64,000 bases of DNA from Hemileia vastatrix (Eukaryota > Basidiomycota > Pucciniomycetes > Pucciniales > Zaghouaniaceae), in NCBI GenBank assembly GCA_030280995.1, contig JASXTE010000015.1, positions 1,568,501-1,632,500 on the forward strand, written 5' to 3'. The notes under the pieces are model-generated. The model had not been told where the DNA came from and ran no database searches. It worked only from the letters and a program-made list of their open reading frames with translations. Within the stretch, counting starts at the first letter, position 1, and each line of letters starts with the position of its first letter. The translations under genes were made by a program, and so were the position numbers. Below, one piece after another: positions 1-10,944 of the stretch.

Positions 1-1
1 G

Positions 2-982
2 GGTAATATCTTGTTGGTGTGTATGAACATGCCTACAGAAGATCGACACAAAACCGATAATCTATTTTTGTATGCTATTATTCCCGGTCCAACTGAGCCA
101 ACGAGTGAACAAATAAATCATCTTCTGAAGCCTCTTGTCGATGAACTAAAGACTCTATGGGATGTCATATTTATTGAAAAAACACCTTACTATCCACAGG
201 GCCAAAAAATAAGGGCTGCATTATTCTCTTTAATAGGAGACATTCCAGTGATGCAAAAGATTGCTGGTTTTGCAAGTCACTCAGCCACTAAGTTCTGCTC
301 TGTCTGTCTTATTTCAAAAGATGAAATCGGTGAGCATCAAGTCAAAAAGTTTTCCTTACGTACTCATGAGGATCATATACACTGGGCAGAGAAGTGGAAA
401 AAGTGCCAGTCACATTGGGAGCAGGTATCTATTGTTAGGAGTCATGGGGTTCAATGGAGCGAGCTAAATAACCTTGTATATTGGCAACCTACGGAATATT
501 GCTCAATTGACTTGATGCATTCACACATGCTTGGAAATCTTAAATATCACAGTCTAACTTTTTATCTAATACAAAACGCCACAATTGACCTAGAAAAAAA
601 GCTGACAAAGGAAAAAAAATGGCATGTAAGAAGAGAAGATGATGATGCACGTTCTGATATATTTCTAAATAAGCAATATAAAAGATATAGAAGAAGCTTA
701 ATCAGCACTGATGCCGATAATATTGAACCAGTGGGACGGCAAAAAAGACTACAATATACAAGTACAATGAGACGGTCACAAACATATCTTAGAATGGATA
801 GTGGAGGAGGTGAATCGGAAGGATCACACAGCCGGACAAAGTCGTCAAGTTCTGAACATCACTTTCAAATCTTAGAGTTTGGCTCTGAACATGCTTCTGT
901 AAGTGGAAGTCGAAATTCAACCTACAACTTAAGGCAAAAAAGTATCAGTATATCCAAAAGTGAAAGATCTAATTCATCCGTT
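2..982 (+). pseudogene. Tnp2-type (CACTA/EnSpm) transposase, 5' piece
   Basis: The frame is open from the left window edge, so the true start lies outside. Residues such as IIPGPTEP followed by INHLLKPLVDEL, then IGDIPVMQKIAGFASHSATK with CSVC, then SIDLMHSHMLGN, match the conserved blocks of the fungal Tnp2/Transposase_21 family; the D of IDLMH is probably one catalytic acidic residue. The last 110 residues or so are Ser/Arg-rich and poorly conserved. The reading stops being transposase at 983, where the LTR of element A begins. The three codons after that point are LTR sequence and give a false stop at 994. The frame resumes at 14755. In a DNA transposon this protein would cut and rejoin the element ends in the nucleus. 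Here it is a broken relic. Confidence 0.85.
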
Positions 983-2216
983 ATGGTAAGGTAAACTCTT
1001 ACAGTCGCCTTTCTTTAAGCAGAATCCGGAGGAGATATGTGGATTTAGCTGAAAACCCCGTCCTTCCAATAAAAATAACAAAATGGGAATTCTAAATCAC
1101 TAAGCTAACCAGTCTACTTGGATCTGATTGATAAAAATAATGAAACTCTAAAATATTTAACGCTTATTGAGATTTAAAGAATGTGGCTGTTGAGAAAAGA
1201 AATACTGATAACAACAATTAAGGTGTACCAGTGAAAGATCTGAAAAGATTGACTTTTATGTTTTTATAATAATTTGAATTTTTATGAGACAGCAATAATC
1301 AAGTCCCAGCGATGAAGACCTTTCTAAAGATACCCTGTATGAAGTGTGATTTAAATTGTTGAGTAGTATTTTCTAAATGTTATATATAAAATATAAAGTT
1401 ATAAGGGTATTAAAAATTTATTTAATTTGTTGAGTAATAAAAAATAAGACCGTGGTGGTTGAAGATTAAGCTGTATGATGTATCCCCCCCCCTCAATTTT
1501 GAGTTTGAGAGGCGCTTAAGTATTCCTAGTCACGTGCCTAAGTATTCCCCTCCAGAGCTCTCCCAGAGTCAATCCGGAGCCCGTACAGAGCTCTTACAGA
1601 GTCCGAACTGAGTCCAAACGGAGTCCAAACGGATTCCCAACTGAGTCCGAACGGAGTCCAAACGGAGTCCAAAGGGAGTCCGTACGGAGACGAAGCGGAG
1701 TCCAAACGGAGTCCAAGCAGAGTTTAAACGGAGTCCAAGCGGAGTCCGTCCGGACTCAATTGGAACCTTTAAAACTATAATAAAAAATCTAGAAAAAGTT
1801 ACACATAATAGAGCCAGTTCCCCTTTACATTCCAAACTAATTTTCGTAGTCTGCGCAGCTCTAATCACCTTGTGAAAATTCATCAAAGTTAAGTATTTTC
1901 TAAAAAGGTAAATATTTCTATAAAACATTAAAATTCATTTAAAAATATAAGAAAAATAGTAAAAATTCTGGTAAAATTTCCCAAGGTTCTTGAGTGACTC
2001 GACTTGATACTTATAAACTCTTCAGACCGTAAAAATAAGTTTTCTCCGTAAAATAAATTGATTTCGTGTAGGCATTTGCTTTTAACCAAATTTCTTTATA
2101 TTTAAAACTCAAATAAATTAAATAAAACCCTTTTATAAAATAATAACACCAATCTTGCGCGCCGTAATAACTCCATTTACGTACTTAGGTGCCATACTAA
2201 ACTTTAGGCTACCACA
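983..2216 (-). repeat. 3' LTR of element A (1234 bp)
   Basis: It matches 13632-14754 along its length, both copies ending ..GGCTACCACA on the + strand. It is 111 bp longer than the 5' LTR because of extra copies of an 11-bp tandem unit. On the coding strand it starts TGTGGTAGCC. The other end reads CTTACCAT, so either the terminal T is part of the LTR or the duplication is shifted by one base. Confidence 0.9.
1595..1760. repeat. 11-bp tandem repeat in LTR A
   Basis: About 15 units of the form AGTCCAAACGG, with variants such as AGTCCGTACGG and AGTCCGAACGG, in strict 11-bp register. The 5' LTR has only about six units at 14222-14292. The open frame that crosses it on the - strand (1569-1928) is a product of the repeat, not a gene. 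Confidence 0.85.
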
Positions 2217-2231
2217 ACCTCCCTCCAATTG
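2217..2231 (-). other. Polypurine tract of element A
   Basis: Directly inside the 3' LTR, the coding (-) strand reads AATTGGAGGGAGGT and then the LTR start TGTGG. This is the expected place and composition for the plus-strand primer. Element B has the same tract at 16318-16332. Confidence 0.7.
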
Positions 2232-2884
2232 AGAATGTCCCCATTCTTATAACTTTGCATATGTGGTTGAGCAATTCAAAAAGAATTATCTTTTCTGATA
2301 AAATAATTTGATAAACTTGTTTTAGCTGGTCTTCTTTTAATTCTTTATAATAAATACGTTATTTCTTCTTCTCTGGCTTGATATAACATAAAATAAAATA
2401 ATATAAATCTTGTGATGATTCCACTACGAGAGCAAGGTTTGAATCCCTTCAGACTCCCATTAACTAGTCTTCCTTCTTGTCACAGCATTGAGAGAGTGGA
2501 TCTTGCTATAAGCCGAATACTCCTGATTCCAACCTCATAGGGCCCCCCACTGAGCCGAATTCTATGATTCCAATCTTGCCATAAGGTCCTCCAAGCTTCA
2601 CACCAAAAAAAATTGCCTAACTATGAGGCACTAAAAAAATCATTCCCTAAAATCCAACTACCATCCTAACTTCTGATTCCTTCATCACAATTTTCAAACT
2701 TTGCTATACAGCAAACCCATAAAATACTTTTGCCAGGCTTCCAATAATAATTTTAACTTTAAACCATGTTAAAGCGCCACAAATTTCACCTAATTAACCA
2801 TTATGCTTTCCTTAGCATCCTCACCACCTAAAATTTTAACCTCCTAAAGCTTATCAGCACCCAATTCCAGAAATAATTGAATAA
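2232..2884. other. 3' region of element A, no gene seen
   Basis: AT-rich element sequence between the PPT and the first hairpin repeats. I see no credible ORF, RNA gene or further insertion here. Confidence 0.5.
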
Positions 2885-3530
2885 CCAGTTTAGAGTCTTA
2901 GTGGAAGGTGATAAATTATAAGATTGAATTGAGTTATCCAAACAAGATTGACATTCCAGTTTAAAGTCTTGGTGGACCAAACATATAATCTATTGCCAGT
3001 TTATGGTCTTGGTGGACCAAAGATTGTTTAGGAGCATAAATAACTTGATAAATTCCTAAATAAGGCCTAGGCTTGACCAAAGATTGAATAAATTAGATAA
3101 TCCAGTTTAATGTCATAGTGGACCAAACATTTGATCGACAAGTAATCCAGTATAAGGCCATAGTGGTCCAATGAATGTTGAATTATCCTGCAGATATTAA
3201 TTTTCCAGTTTAAAGTCATAGTGGACTAAAACAATGAATGAACTACAAGTTTAAAGTCATGGTGGACCAAACATTTAATCGATAAGAAATTCAGTTTAAG
3301 GTCATGGTGGACCCAACAGCTTGATAATAGTCCAGTTTAGGGTCTTGGTGGACCTATCATTTGATTGATAAAAAAAATTTTAAAAAAATCTGTCTCCAAG
3401 AATATCCATAAAATCTTGAACATCCTTGAAATTCAGTTTAAAGTCTTGAAGGACTAACAGCTCCAATATAAAATCATTAATGACAGTCTTAAAAATTAGC
3501 CAGTTTAAAGTCTTGGAGGACTAACAGCTC
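2885..3530. repeat. Dispersed AGTTTA-hairpin repeats, element A 3' region
   Basis: About twelve copies of a motif of roughly 24 bp: (C)AGTTTA, one to two variable bases, then a stem NGTC, a six-base loop such as TTGGTG or ATAGTG, and the matching arm GACN. Copies start near 2891, 2957, 2997, 3102, 3145, 3206, 3244, 3293, 3332, 3433, 3460 (diverged) and 3501. Arms covary: AGTC pairs with GACT in some copies, GGTC with GACC in others. Spacing is irregular (30-100 bp), unlike a simple satellite. Confidence 0.8.
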
Positions 3531-3558
3531 CAAAATTTGTATAAAACCTTAAGGAAAG

Positions 3559-4735
3559 TGTCAGCCTAAATATCCTTAGGACTGAGTATTTCTTATGCTT
3601 AGAATAAGATAACCTTAAGTAAATTAAGCTTATATCTTAAAAATAAGGTTAAAATAATAATATATATTATTTTATTATATATATATATAATTATTATTCT
3701 ATTATATAATTTATAATAGTTTAAATAGCTTATCCATGGCCTAATAATACTTATTAAGGTGTTAATGGAGTCATAATATACTTATCTTAAGTGATATGAA
3801 GTAATTATTGACATACATAAGCTTATATGTATACATAAATCTCATATTCAGCGAAATATGCAGTATATTATGTATATTTAGGTATATAAGTGGGTTTTAG
3901 CCCCTTAATAGCCTATAACCTTTGTTTTTCTGCTTATTTTAGGTCATATGGACGAAATAAGTGGACTCACAACGCCTACAGAAGCATAGACACCTATATC
4001 AGGCGCATACACCCAGTTTGGACAACTAAAATTACTTCCTTGGATGGTTATTCACGGATTTATGGGTTGGAAAGATGTTTTTGGGTTAATGTGGATGCTT
4101 GGGGATGTTATTGGGGGCTTGGACATTTTATTTGCTTCCTTTATATGCTTTTAGTTTCATTAAATCTCTTTTTGATCATTTATTTTACCTGTTTCTTTAT
4201 GGTATCCGCTTTTATCTGGGTTTTCTATTTATGGTATGACTCTGTGTTATTATTAATAGTGATGGAGGGTCCTTACTGGAGGTCTGGGTGTTGAAACTGC
4301 TTGAAGTGGACGCCATGGGGAGGTGATGGGCCCTCACAGTGCTGTAATTGCCGGGGATAGCAGTGACATCATCTGGATTGAAGGTCTGTGCACTCCAGTG
4401 GATTTGGGTATAAGTAAGGAGGGATTTTGACGGTTTATTATCATCATTCAATTACTACACTTCAAACAAACACTACAATACAATTATTAGCATTCAGAAA
4501 TATATTATAAAGCCTTTATAAATTGATATTATCTTTATAAAAGCTATAACTATATTTTATTCTTTTATTTTCCACCACTAGCACACATTTAAATCCAAGT
4601 ATTGTGAGTTTTATTTGAGTATAACTATTCTATTAGTCTTCCCCTGAGGTTTAATCACTAAATCATTTATTAATAAGTAGTAGGACCATAAAATAACACT
4701 ATTATATCATACTTATATACTAGACTATACTGACA
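3559..4735. mobile_element. Solo LTR C (1177 bp)
   Basis: Starts TGTCAGCCTA and ends ATACTGACA (TG..CA), with perfect five-base duplication GAAAG at 3554-3558 and 4736-4740. The flanks rejoin into one unit of the 76-bp hairpin array, so the LTR landed in that array. A second copy of the same LTR begins at 63732. No internal element sequence is present, which suggests LTR-LTR recombination. Two ORFs inside (3890-4294 +, 4212-4451 -) have no recognisable domain and I do not count them as genes. Confidence 0.88.
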
Positions 4736-4740
4736 GAAAG

Positions 4741-5085
4741 TCTTGAACAGTAACCAGTTTAAAGTCTTGGAGGACTAACAGATCCAAAATATGTATAAAA
4801 AACCTTAAAGATTGTCTTGAACAGTAGCCATTTTAAAGTCTTGGAGGACTAACAGATCCAAAATATGTATAAAAAACCTTAAAGAACGTCTTGAACAGTA
4901 GCCAGTTTAAAGTCTTGGAGGACTAACAGATCCAAAATATGTATAAAAAACCTTAAAGAAAGTCTTGAACAGTATCCATTTTAAAGTCTTGGAGGACTAA
5001 CAGATCCAAAATATGTATAAAAAACCTTAAAGAACGTCTTGAACAGTAGCCAGTTTAAAGTCTTGAGGACTAACAGATGTCTTGA
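4741..5085. repeat. 74-76 bp tandem array carrying the AGTTTA hairpin
   Basis: Four to five units, each with CAGTTTAAAGTCTTGGAGGA or a one-base variant (CATTTTAAAG) followed by CTAACAGATCC, ATGTATAAAAAACCTTAAAG and TCTTGAACAGTA. Hairpin copies begin near 4755, 4828, 4902, 4978 and 5051. The stem AGTC/GACT is kept in all but the last unit, which lost one loop base pair. Confidence 0.85.
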
Positions 5086-5401
5086 AGTAAAATCCCATAG
5101 GTATTGAGTTCCCCTAGACCCTGTTTCCTGTCTAAACTATATGAATAAACTAAAAAGAATGATGACTAAAAATAAAACTAAGAAATATAATAATAATTTT
5201 GATTTAATTAATTAATTTTTTTTTTTTATTATTTTATTTTATTTATTTATTCATTTTTTCTCTTACCATTTAAAATAAAAGATTTTTTTTTTTGATTTAA
5301 AATAAAAGATTTTTAAAAAAATAGTTTGGAAATAAAAGTTAAAATTTAATTTTTAAAGAAAGATAAAAAAAGTAAAAAAATTTCAAAATAAAATTTTAAA
5401 A

Positions 5402-5471
5402 GATGCCCCCCGGCCATTTGATGAGCCGTACCCTTGACATCATACCCACATCCAAGTGCAACTTGATGTGG
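5402..5471. repeat. Double-hairpin module (element A copy)
   Basis: Two adjacent stems: GATG 5402-5405 with CATC 5438-5441, enclosing the conserved block GCCATTTGATGAGCC, then CCACATC 5446-5452 with GATGTGG 5465-5471. The same module occurs twice in B (19465-19534, 19661-19729) and twice in D (60744-60814, 60941-61009), with different but complementary bases in the first stem. Confidence 0.75.
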
Positions 5472-5542
5472 TTACACAATTTTGAGAAATTGAAAAGAAA
5501 AGAAAATAAATGAAAGTTTTTAGAAGATAATTTTTCAAATGA

Positions 5543-5603
5543 TGATCACTGGGTGGGCTCCCTCCAATTTATAAAAATGATTAGAGACCACCAGTGAGCA
5601 TCA
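5543..5603. repeat. TCACTGGGTGG long-hairpin module (element A copy)
   Basis: TCACTGGGTGG at 5546-5556 pairs with CCACCAGTGA at 5588-5597 with a one-base bulge. Homologous copies are at 19905-19960 (B) and 61187-61240 (D); in those the stem extends inward through CTCCC/GGGAG. Confidence 0.75.
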
Positions 5604-5730
5604 CCTTTACAATAATTCATAATATATATTAAAGAAAAGAAATCACAATCTAACATAAAAAAAATCAAAAACAAAATAAAATAAAAGAATCTTGAATCCG
5701 GTGTTGAGAGCGTTGTCTCTTGATTCGTTC

Positions 5731-5870
5731 CAGTTTATAGTCTTAGTGGACTTCCTATAATTAAAAGACAAAGCCAGGATTCAACTAGAAACAGGGAAAA
5801 TTTTGGAAACGAACATTATGGGGTAATTGTGTATAGAGCAGCCAGCCCATCAATTACCCCCACACTTGCC
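5731..5870. repeat. AGTTTA hairpin plus GGGGTAAYTG hairpin (element A copy)
   Basis: The AGTTTA hairpin at 5731-5752 is followed by GGGGTAATTG 5820-5829 pairing with CAATTACCCC 5851-5860, loop containing GAGCAGCCAGCCCAT. A weaker hairpin (GAAGGTTCCCCGGTGAAC and ACTTCTTC) follows. The same order of modules recurs in B and D. Confidence 0.75.
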
Positions 5871-6074
5871 AATATTAAATTAAGAAGGTTCCCCGGTGAA
5901 CACTTCTTCCAATAAATTTTAAAAATTTTCCAACACTATCTTCACCCGTATTTAAAGAATTTTAAGTTTTTGAAAATTTCAAAGAAGGTCTTCTTGAATT
6001 TCGTTAAGTTTCATGATAGTTTTGTCGCCCATATACAGTGTAACGATAGTAAAGTATTTATGATAAAAAAAAGA

Positions 6075-6345
6075 AGATAGTTTATCCTCGTTGCGGAGGT
6101 CATCATAAAATTTCATAAATGTCATAGTTTATCCTCATTGCGGAGGATCCATAAAATTTCATAAATGTCAATATCATAGTTTATCCTCATTGTGGAGGAA
6201 TCCATAAAATTTCATTGATATCATAGTTTATCCTCATTGCGGAGGTATCCATAAAATTTCATAAATGTCATAGTTTATCCTCATTGCGGAGGCCATCATA
6301 AAATTTGATAAATGTCATAGTTTAACCTCATTGCAGAGGAATACT
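6075..6345. repeat. 47-bp tandem repeat with CCTC/GAGG hairpin
   Basis: Six copies of ATAGTTTATCCTCATTGCGG followed by AGG, then CCATAAAATTTCATAAATGT; copies near 6077, 6125, 6176, 6224, 6271 and 6318. The stem is CCTC/GAGG with loop ATTGCG. This is the AGTTTA hairpin with both stem arms changed together. It lies just beyond the 3' end of pol; in the last copy its antisense forms the end of the pol frame. Confidence 0.85.
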
Positions 6346-9300
6346 TCGGCACTCCTGGTGCCTCTAGGATAGAACCGTTTCACTTGATCGGACGCTACCC
6401 TCTTCTTCAATACTACTCCATCCAACTCTTCTAGCACATATGAACCACCAGAAACTTGCTCCTTAACTTTATACTGTCCATTTCACCTATCTGCAAACAT
6501 TTTCCCCCATTGACTCTCTAGACTCCTATTATACACCAAGACCATATCTCCTGGATTCAAAGGTTTCCTTAATCGATGTGCCAACCGCTCATCCCAATAT
6601 CTGACTGATTGATTTCGGATCTTCATCATCTGCGAATATGCCTTTTCTAAATATTCTTCTTTCTATTCTAGCTGCATCATTCTTGCACACAATAATTCTT
6701 CAGTAGTTTTGACTGTGCCCCAGTCAACTCCAAGATATGATTCAGCTTCTAAATAAACCGGTAAAACTGCTTTCTGTCCAAAAACAAGTTCATAAGGTGA
6801 AAATCCAGTCGTCCTTTTGGCAGTGATTTGATCAGCAAATAAAACTAAAGGTAAATAGTGCCTGCACTTTTCGACACTTGTCCCACACATTTTAACTAAT
6901 GCATCCTTAATAACTTGATGCCCTCTTTCAACCATGCCTTCAGCTTCAGGATAATATGGGGTTGCTACCCTAACCTTTGATCCAACTTTCAATACGGCCT
7001 CTTTAAACTCTGTCCCAAATTCAGTACCTCCATCTACCGTCACCAACTTCATCACCCCATACCTATATACCCAATTATTCAACAAAAATTCTGCCACATT
7101 TTTGGCAGTTAAATTAATAAGAGGCGCTGCCTCTACCCAACAAGATAAATCATCTCTGGCCACAATTAAATATTTATACCGTCACTCTTTTATATGAACG
7201 GCATCTAACTAACTCTCCCAAAGAGCATATATTCACCGGTCGCCTGTCCAGGTTCTTTTGGCCTTAAATAACTTCTTCTTTGAAATTCTTCGCATGACTG
7301 AACCCACTGTTTAACAGCCATCTTCATGCCAGGCCACCAAAATTGATCAGAAATTCTTCTAAACGTTTCTCCAATGCCTCTATGCCCGAGATCTTCATGC
7401 AGTGATTTAAAAACTAATTCTTTCCCCTTCTGTTGAGTTATAACTACTTGAGGATTTGGATACCTCCTCCTCATTAAACGTCAACCAGATAGGTAAAATG
7501 TTGTTGACTTCCTCTTGATAGTCACCCATTCATCATCTTCAAAATCTTCTGGCCTCTCTAAAGTCAACAAATATTTGACTAACAAAAAATAAAAACCAGT
7601 CTGACCCCAGACTTCATCTTGAAAATCGATTAATATAACATCAATAGGGACTTCTCTATCACATATATCACCTGCACATGAATGAGCCAATAATCGTTGA
7701 CCCCTAAATAAATCTTTAATCGAGCTATGTTGACGTTTTTCTTCTGAACCTTTGGATCCTTCATAAACCTTATTTGAAAATACCTCTTTCTCTTTATCCA
7801 CCTTTTTATTTAAATTCTCTAATTCTCCAACATATACACCATTCCTAAACTTACTACTATCCCACACTACCAATCCATCTTCCTCTACATACACCACATC
7901 TTCTTCTACCTCCTTTCTACCGAATTTATCTACACCTTTTCCAACACCTTTATTAACATAAAAACTATTTTCCAGTTTATCCTCTTGGTGGAGGTCATCA
8001 ACTCCATAATCTAAACACAATAGTCCTGCCAGTTTAACCTCATGGGGAAGGTATAGAAAGTCTTCAGCTCCTTTAGTGCTGGCTTTGATAATAGGTATAT
8101 CTTCATCAAACTCTTCTGAGTCTGAATCTTCTTCAGTGGGTGGTCTCCTTGATAAACCATCTGGCATAGTAAAAGTTTTGCCAGGCTTATGAACTAAATC
8201 GAACAAAAAATGTTGAATAAAAGCTACCCATCTAGTCATGGGTGCGTTTGGTAAACTTGGGGAATTAATCATCTGGATTAACGATTTTGCATCCACTTGC
8301 AACTCAAAATGTTGCCCCCACAAAATATGCTTAAGATTCTTCAGTATTTTTGCCACACCACATAATTCCAATTTTGGTTGTGAATATCTTGATTCGACCT
8401 CAGTAAATACTACAGATTCATACCTAACTGGCTTGATGTAACCAGATTTATCCATCTGAGACAAAACCGCCCCAGCTGCAACCTGACTTGAATCAACTGC
8501 TAAATAAATTCTGCCAGCATCTTTTCCATAATCCAACTTGTGCAGGACTAAATCCTTCCCCACAACCTCCTTCAACTTCACAAACACCTTCTCACACTCT
8601 TCATCCCACTCCCAGTCTGCATCCTTTCTCGTTAACCGTCTCAATGGAGCTGCCAATGAAGAAAAGTCCTTGATAAACATTCTAACATATACACAAACGC
8701 CTAAAAACCCTCTAACTTCGGTCGTATTCTTGGGTCTTGGCCAGGACTGAATTTTGTTAACTTTCTTCTTGGACATAATCCTACCCTCTCTACATACCAC
8801 ATGGCCTAATATTTCTAAGGCTGGCGCACAACATGAAAATTTTGAACCTGAAATAGTTAAACCAGCCTCTTCAATTCAAAACAAGATTCTTTCTAATGTA
8901 ATTGCAAACTCCCAAATGAATTTGCGTATCCAGGGATTCTCTTCCAACACCTGGTTATCATAGTCGGTTGTTGGTCCCTTAATTCCTCCATCATCTATAA
9001 AGATTCCAGCATATTGTGGAATTTCCTCTTGAAGGATACAAGCCATCTGAGCTTGATAAACTGCAACCAAATTTGTTGCTCCTTGAGGTAATCTTGTTAA
9101 CTGTAAACGTCCTAGTGGTGTATCGAATGTAGTGAGAGGCCTTGAGTCCGGATGTAACTCTCTCTCATCATATCCACCCATAATATCTCCCAAACCATAA
9201 CACACTCTCCCTGCAAACGCTTCAACAAACTCCTCAGCACTAGGCGGTATCCCAGCATCCTTTATTGTAACCCTATTTAATTCCCTAAGATCATGAACAA

Positions 9301-9985
9301 CTCTAAGCTTGCCATTTGGTTTCTTGATACAAAATACCGGACTAGAATAACTTGATGTTGATTGCTCATAAAGTCCAGTGCGTATCTGTTCTCTGACAAC
9401 TTCAATATAGGCTTCTTTTAATGCAGCCAGAATAGGAATCGGTTTCTGCTGCCACGGTTCATGTCATACCACAGGAATCTTGTAAGGCTCCCAATAGGAA
9501 TGCTTCAACACACCCCTCTCCTCTTCTACAAAAGCAATGGCCTTCTCTTGCTTGACCATCACATCCAACAACAACTTCTTCTCTTCTCCAGATAACCAAC
9601 CATCAGGTCCAAAATTAACAACATTCAGTCTCTCAAAAGTGATTCTTGACGTCTCAGAAAATTCAGGCGGATTCTTTACCAAGGGACTTTCATAAGGATT
9701 TCTTGATAACCTTGGTCTTCTCAAGGGTGGATTTAATTTGGCAGGTAGCGGTTCATTAATAGGTCGAACTTTATTTGCTACTTTCTTATATTTGGCTGCG
9801 TCCACATCTAAATAAACTTGAGGTAAAACATTTACTTTTGTATCGCCATTAAAAATTTCATCAAACGAATCTTCTTCATTGCCAGAATCGGAATAAGAAA
9901 AATTAGAAAAATATTTTATTTCATTATTAAATTTTACCCTTTTCTCCTTTCCCTCGTCTAATTTATAAACAGATATATCCAACAC
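6346..9985 (-). pseudogene. Element A pol: reverse transcriptase, RNase H, integrase (broken)
   Basis: In coding order from 9985 downward: an N-terminal segment ending NPPEFSETSR and FGPDGWLSGEEKKLLLD; RT with SSPVFCIKKPNGKLRVVHDL, LPQGATNLVAVYQAQ and the catalytic block GIFIDDGG (an unusual form of YxDD); RNase H with IYLAVDSSQVAAGAVLSQ; a linker carrying the LPHEVKL and LHQEDKL repeats; the integrase zinc region HEDLGHRG..CEEF, where the second Cys of the usual CEEC is lost; and the integrase core with VDGGTEFG and YYPEAEGMVERGHQVIK. It is interrupted by stops near 9464 (C to stop before HEPW), 8876 (R to stop), 7205 plus a one-base deletion, near 7164, 6663 and at the FADR-W position near 6487. 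It makes no functional protein. Relative to B the changes are often C-to-T type. Confidence 0.88.
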
Positions 9986-10024
9986 CTTTGCTTCCCTTAT
10001 CCAAAATTAAATCACCCTAAAGAA

Positions 10025-10680
10025 AGTTGGCAGTTTAACCTCTTGCTGGAGGACCAGAATTGAATTTTCACAAAAATTATTTTTTTGTGTTTTAATTATA
10101 CTGAGATTTTTAATCGGATTTTGATGTGATTTTTGCAGTTTACCCTCTTGCTGGAGGTCCGGAATAACATTTTCACATAAATTATTTTTTTGTGTTTTTA
10201 TTATACCGAGATTTTTTATTGTATTTTAATGAGATTTTCGCAGTTTACCCTCTTGCTGGATGTCCATAATAGAAGGAGATAATTGCAGTTTTACCTCTTG
10301 CTGGAGGTCCGGAACAACCTTTTCACATAAGTTATTTTTTTGTGTTTTAATTATACTAAGATTTTTAATCGGGTTTTGATAAGATTTTCGCAGTTTACCC
10401 TCTTGCTGGAGGTCCAAAATAGAAGGAGATACTTGCAGTTTAGCCTCTTGCTGGAGGTCCTGAACAACCTTTTCACATAAGTTATTTTTTTGTGTTTTAA
10501 TTATACTGATATTTTTTATTGGATTTTGATAAGATTTTTGCAGTTTACCCTCTTGCTGGAGGTCCGGAATTGAATTTTCACAAAAAATTATTTTTTGTGT
10601 TTTAATTATACTAAGATTTTAATCGGATTTTGATGTGATTTTTGCAGTTTACCCTCTTGCTGGAGGTCATAAAACATACC
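10025..10680. repeat. About 108-bp tandem array with CCTC/GAGG hairpin
   Basis: Eight copies of GCAGTTTACCCTCTTGCTGG followed by AGGTCC, near 10029, 10137, 10240, 10285, 10390, 10435, 10540 and 10645, separated alternately by about 105 and 45 bp of AT-rich sequence containing TTTTTTTGTGTTTTAATTAT. Read on the - strand each copy encodes DLQQEGKL or a close variant, and one stretch (10226-10417) stays open through three copies. Confidence 0.85.
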
Positions 10681-10944
10681 CTTCCAATTTTTATCCAACC
10701 TAATTTGGCCCATTTTGGCTTTTTCACCATTTTTAAATTTAATAGAAAAACAGGGTAAATCCAATAAACATATAGAAAAGTCCAAAACGTATTTGCACTC
10801 CAAAGTAATATTAACAGAAAATAATTGAGAATCCACTTGAATTATCTCCAATTGAGCTGACCTATTGCAATCCGGGATCTCATCCTGAGGAGAGATTACA
10901 ACATTAGAGTGATCAGCCCCTGCTACCCCAAAAAATGAGGGCAT
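10606..10944 (-). CDS. Linker ORF between protease and pol, element A
   Basis: 112 codons beginning at an ATG, overlapping the end of the gag-protease frame (read past its TAG) in the -1 frame. It contains SPQDEIPDCNRSAQLEIIQV and ECKY, matching the ORF at 24210-24761 of element B (SPQDEEIPGCSRSAPLEIYQ), so the sequence is under coding constraint. It ends inside the hairpin array with DLQQEGKL. No known domain is recognised. It is probably the N-terminal part of the pol polyprotein, since RT follows downstream and the two frames differ only by indels in the array. Confidence 0.6.
   Translation of the reverse strand: MPSFFGVAGADHSNVVISPQDEIPDCNRSAQLEIIQVDSQLFSVNITLECKYVLDFSICLLDLPCFSIKFKNGEKAKMGQIRLDKNWKGMFYDLQQEGKLQKSHQNPIKILV

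Noticed and set aside
11..994. Complete 327-codon gene
   Set aside because: Its left end is open at the window edge and its last codons belong to LTR A; it is a fragment of the Tnp2 gene.
1569..1928. 119-codon ORF on the - strand in LTR A
   Set aside because: It runs through the 11-bp tandem repeat; the peptide is a frame-cycling copy of the repeat and the other LTR has a different length.
2885..3530. CRISPR-like array of regularly repeated motifs
   Set aside because: Repeats vary, spacing is irregular, no cas genes, and the genome is eukaryotic with introns and LTR elements.
3890..4451. ORFs inside solo LTR C
   Set aside because: No domain, and the sequence is LTR; nothing supports translation.
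5170..5400. Possible regulatory AT-rich site
   Set aside because: Only simple poly-T and AT-rich tracts; no motif to support a function.
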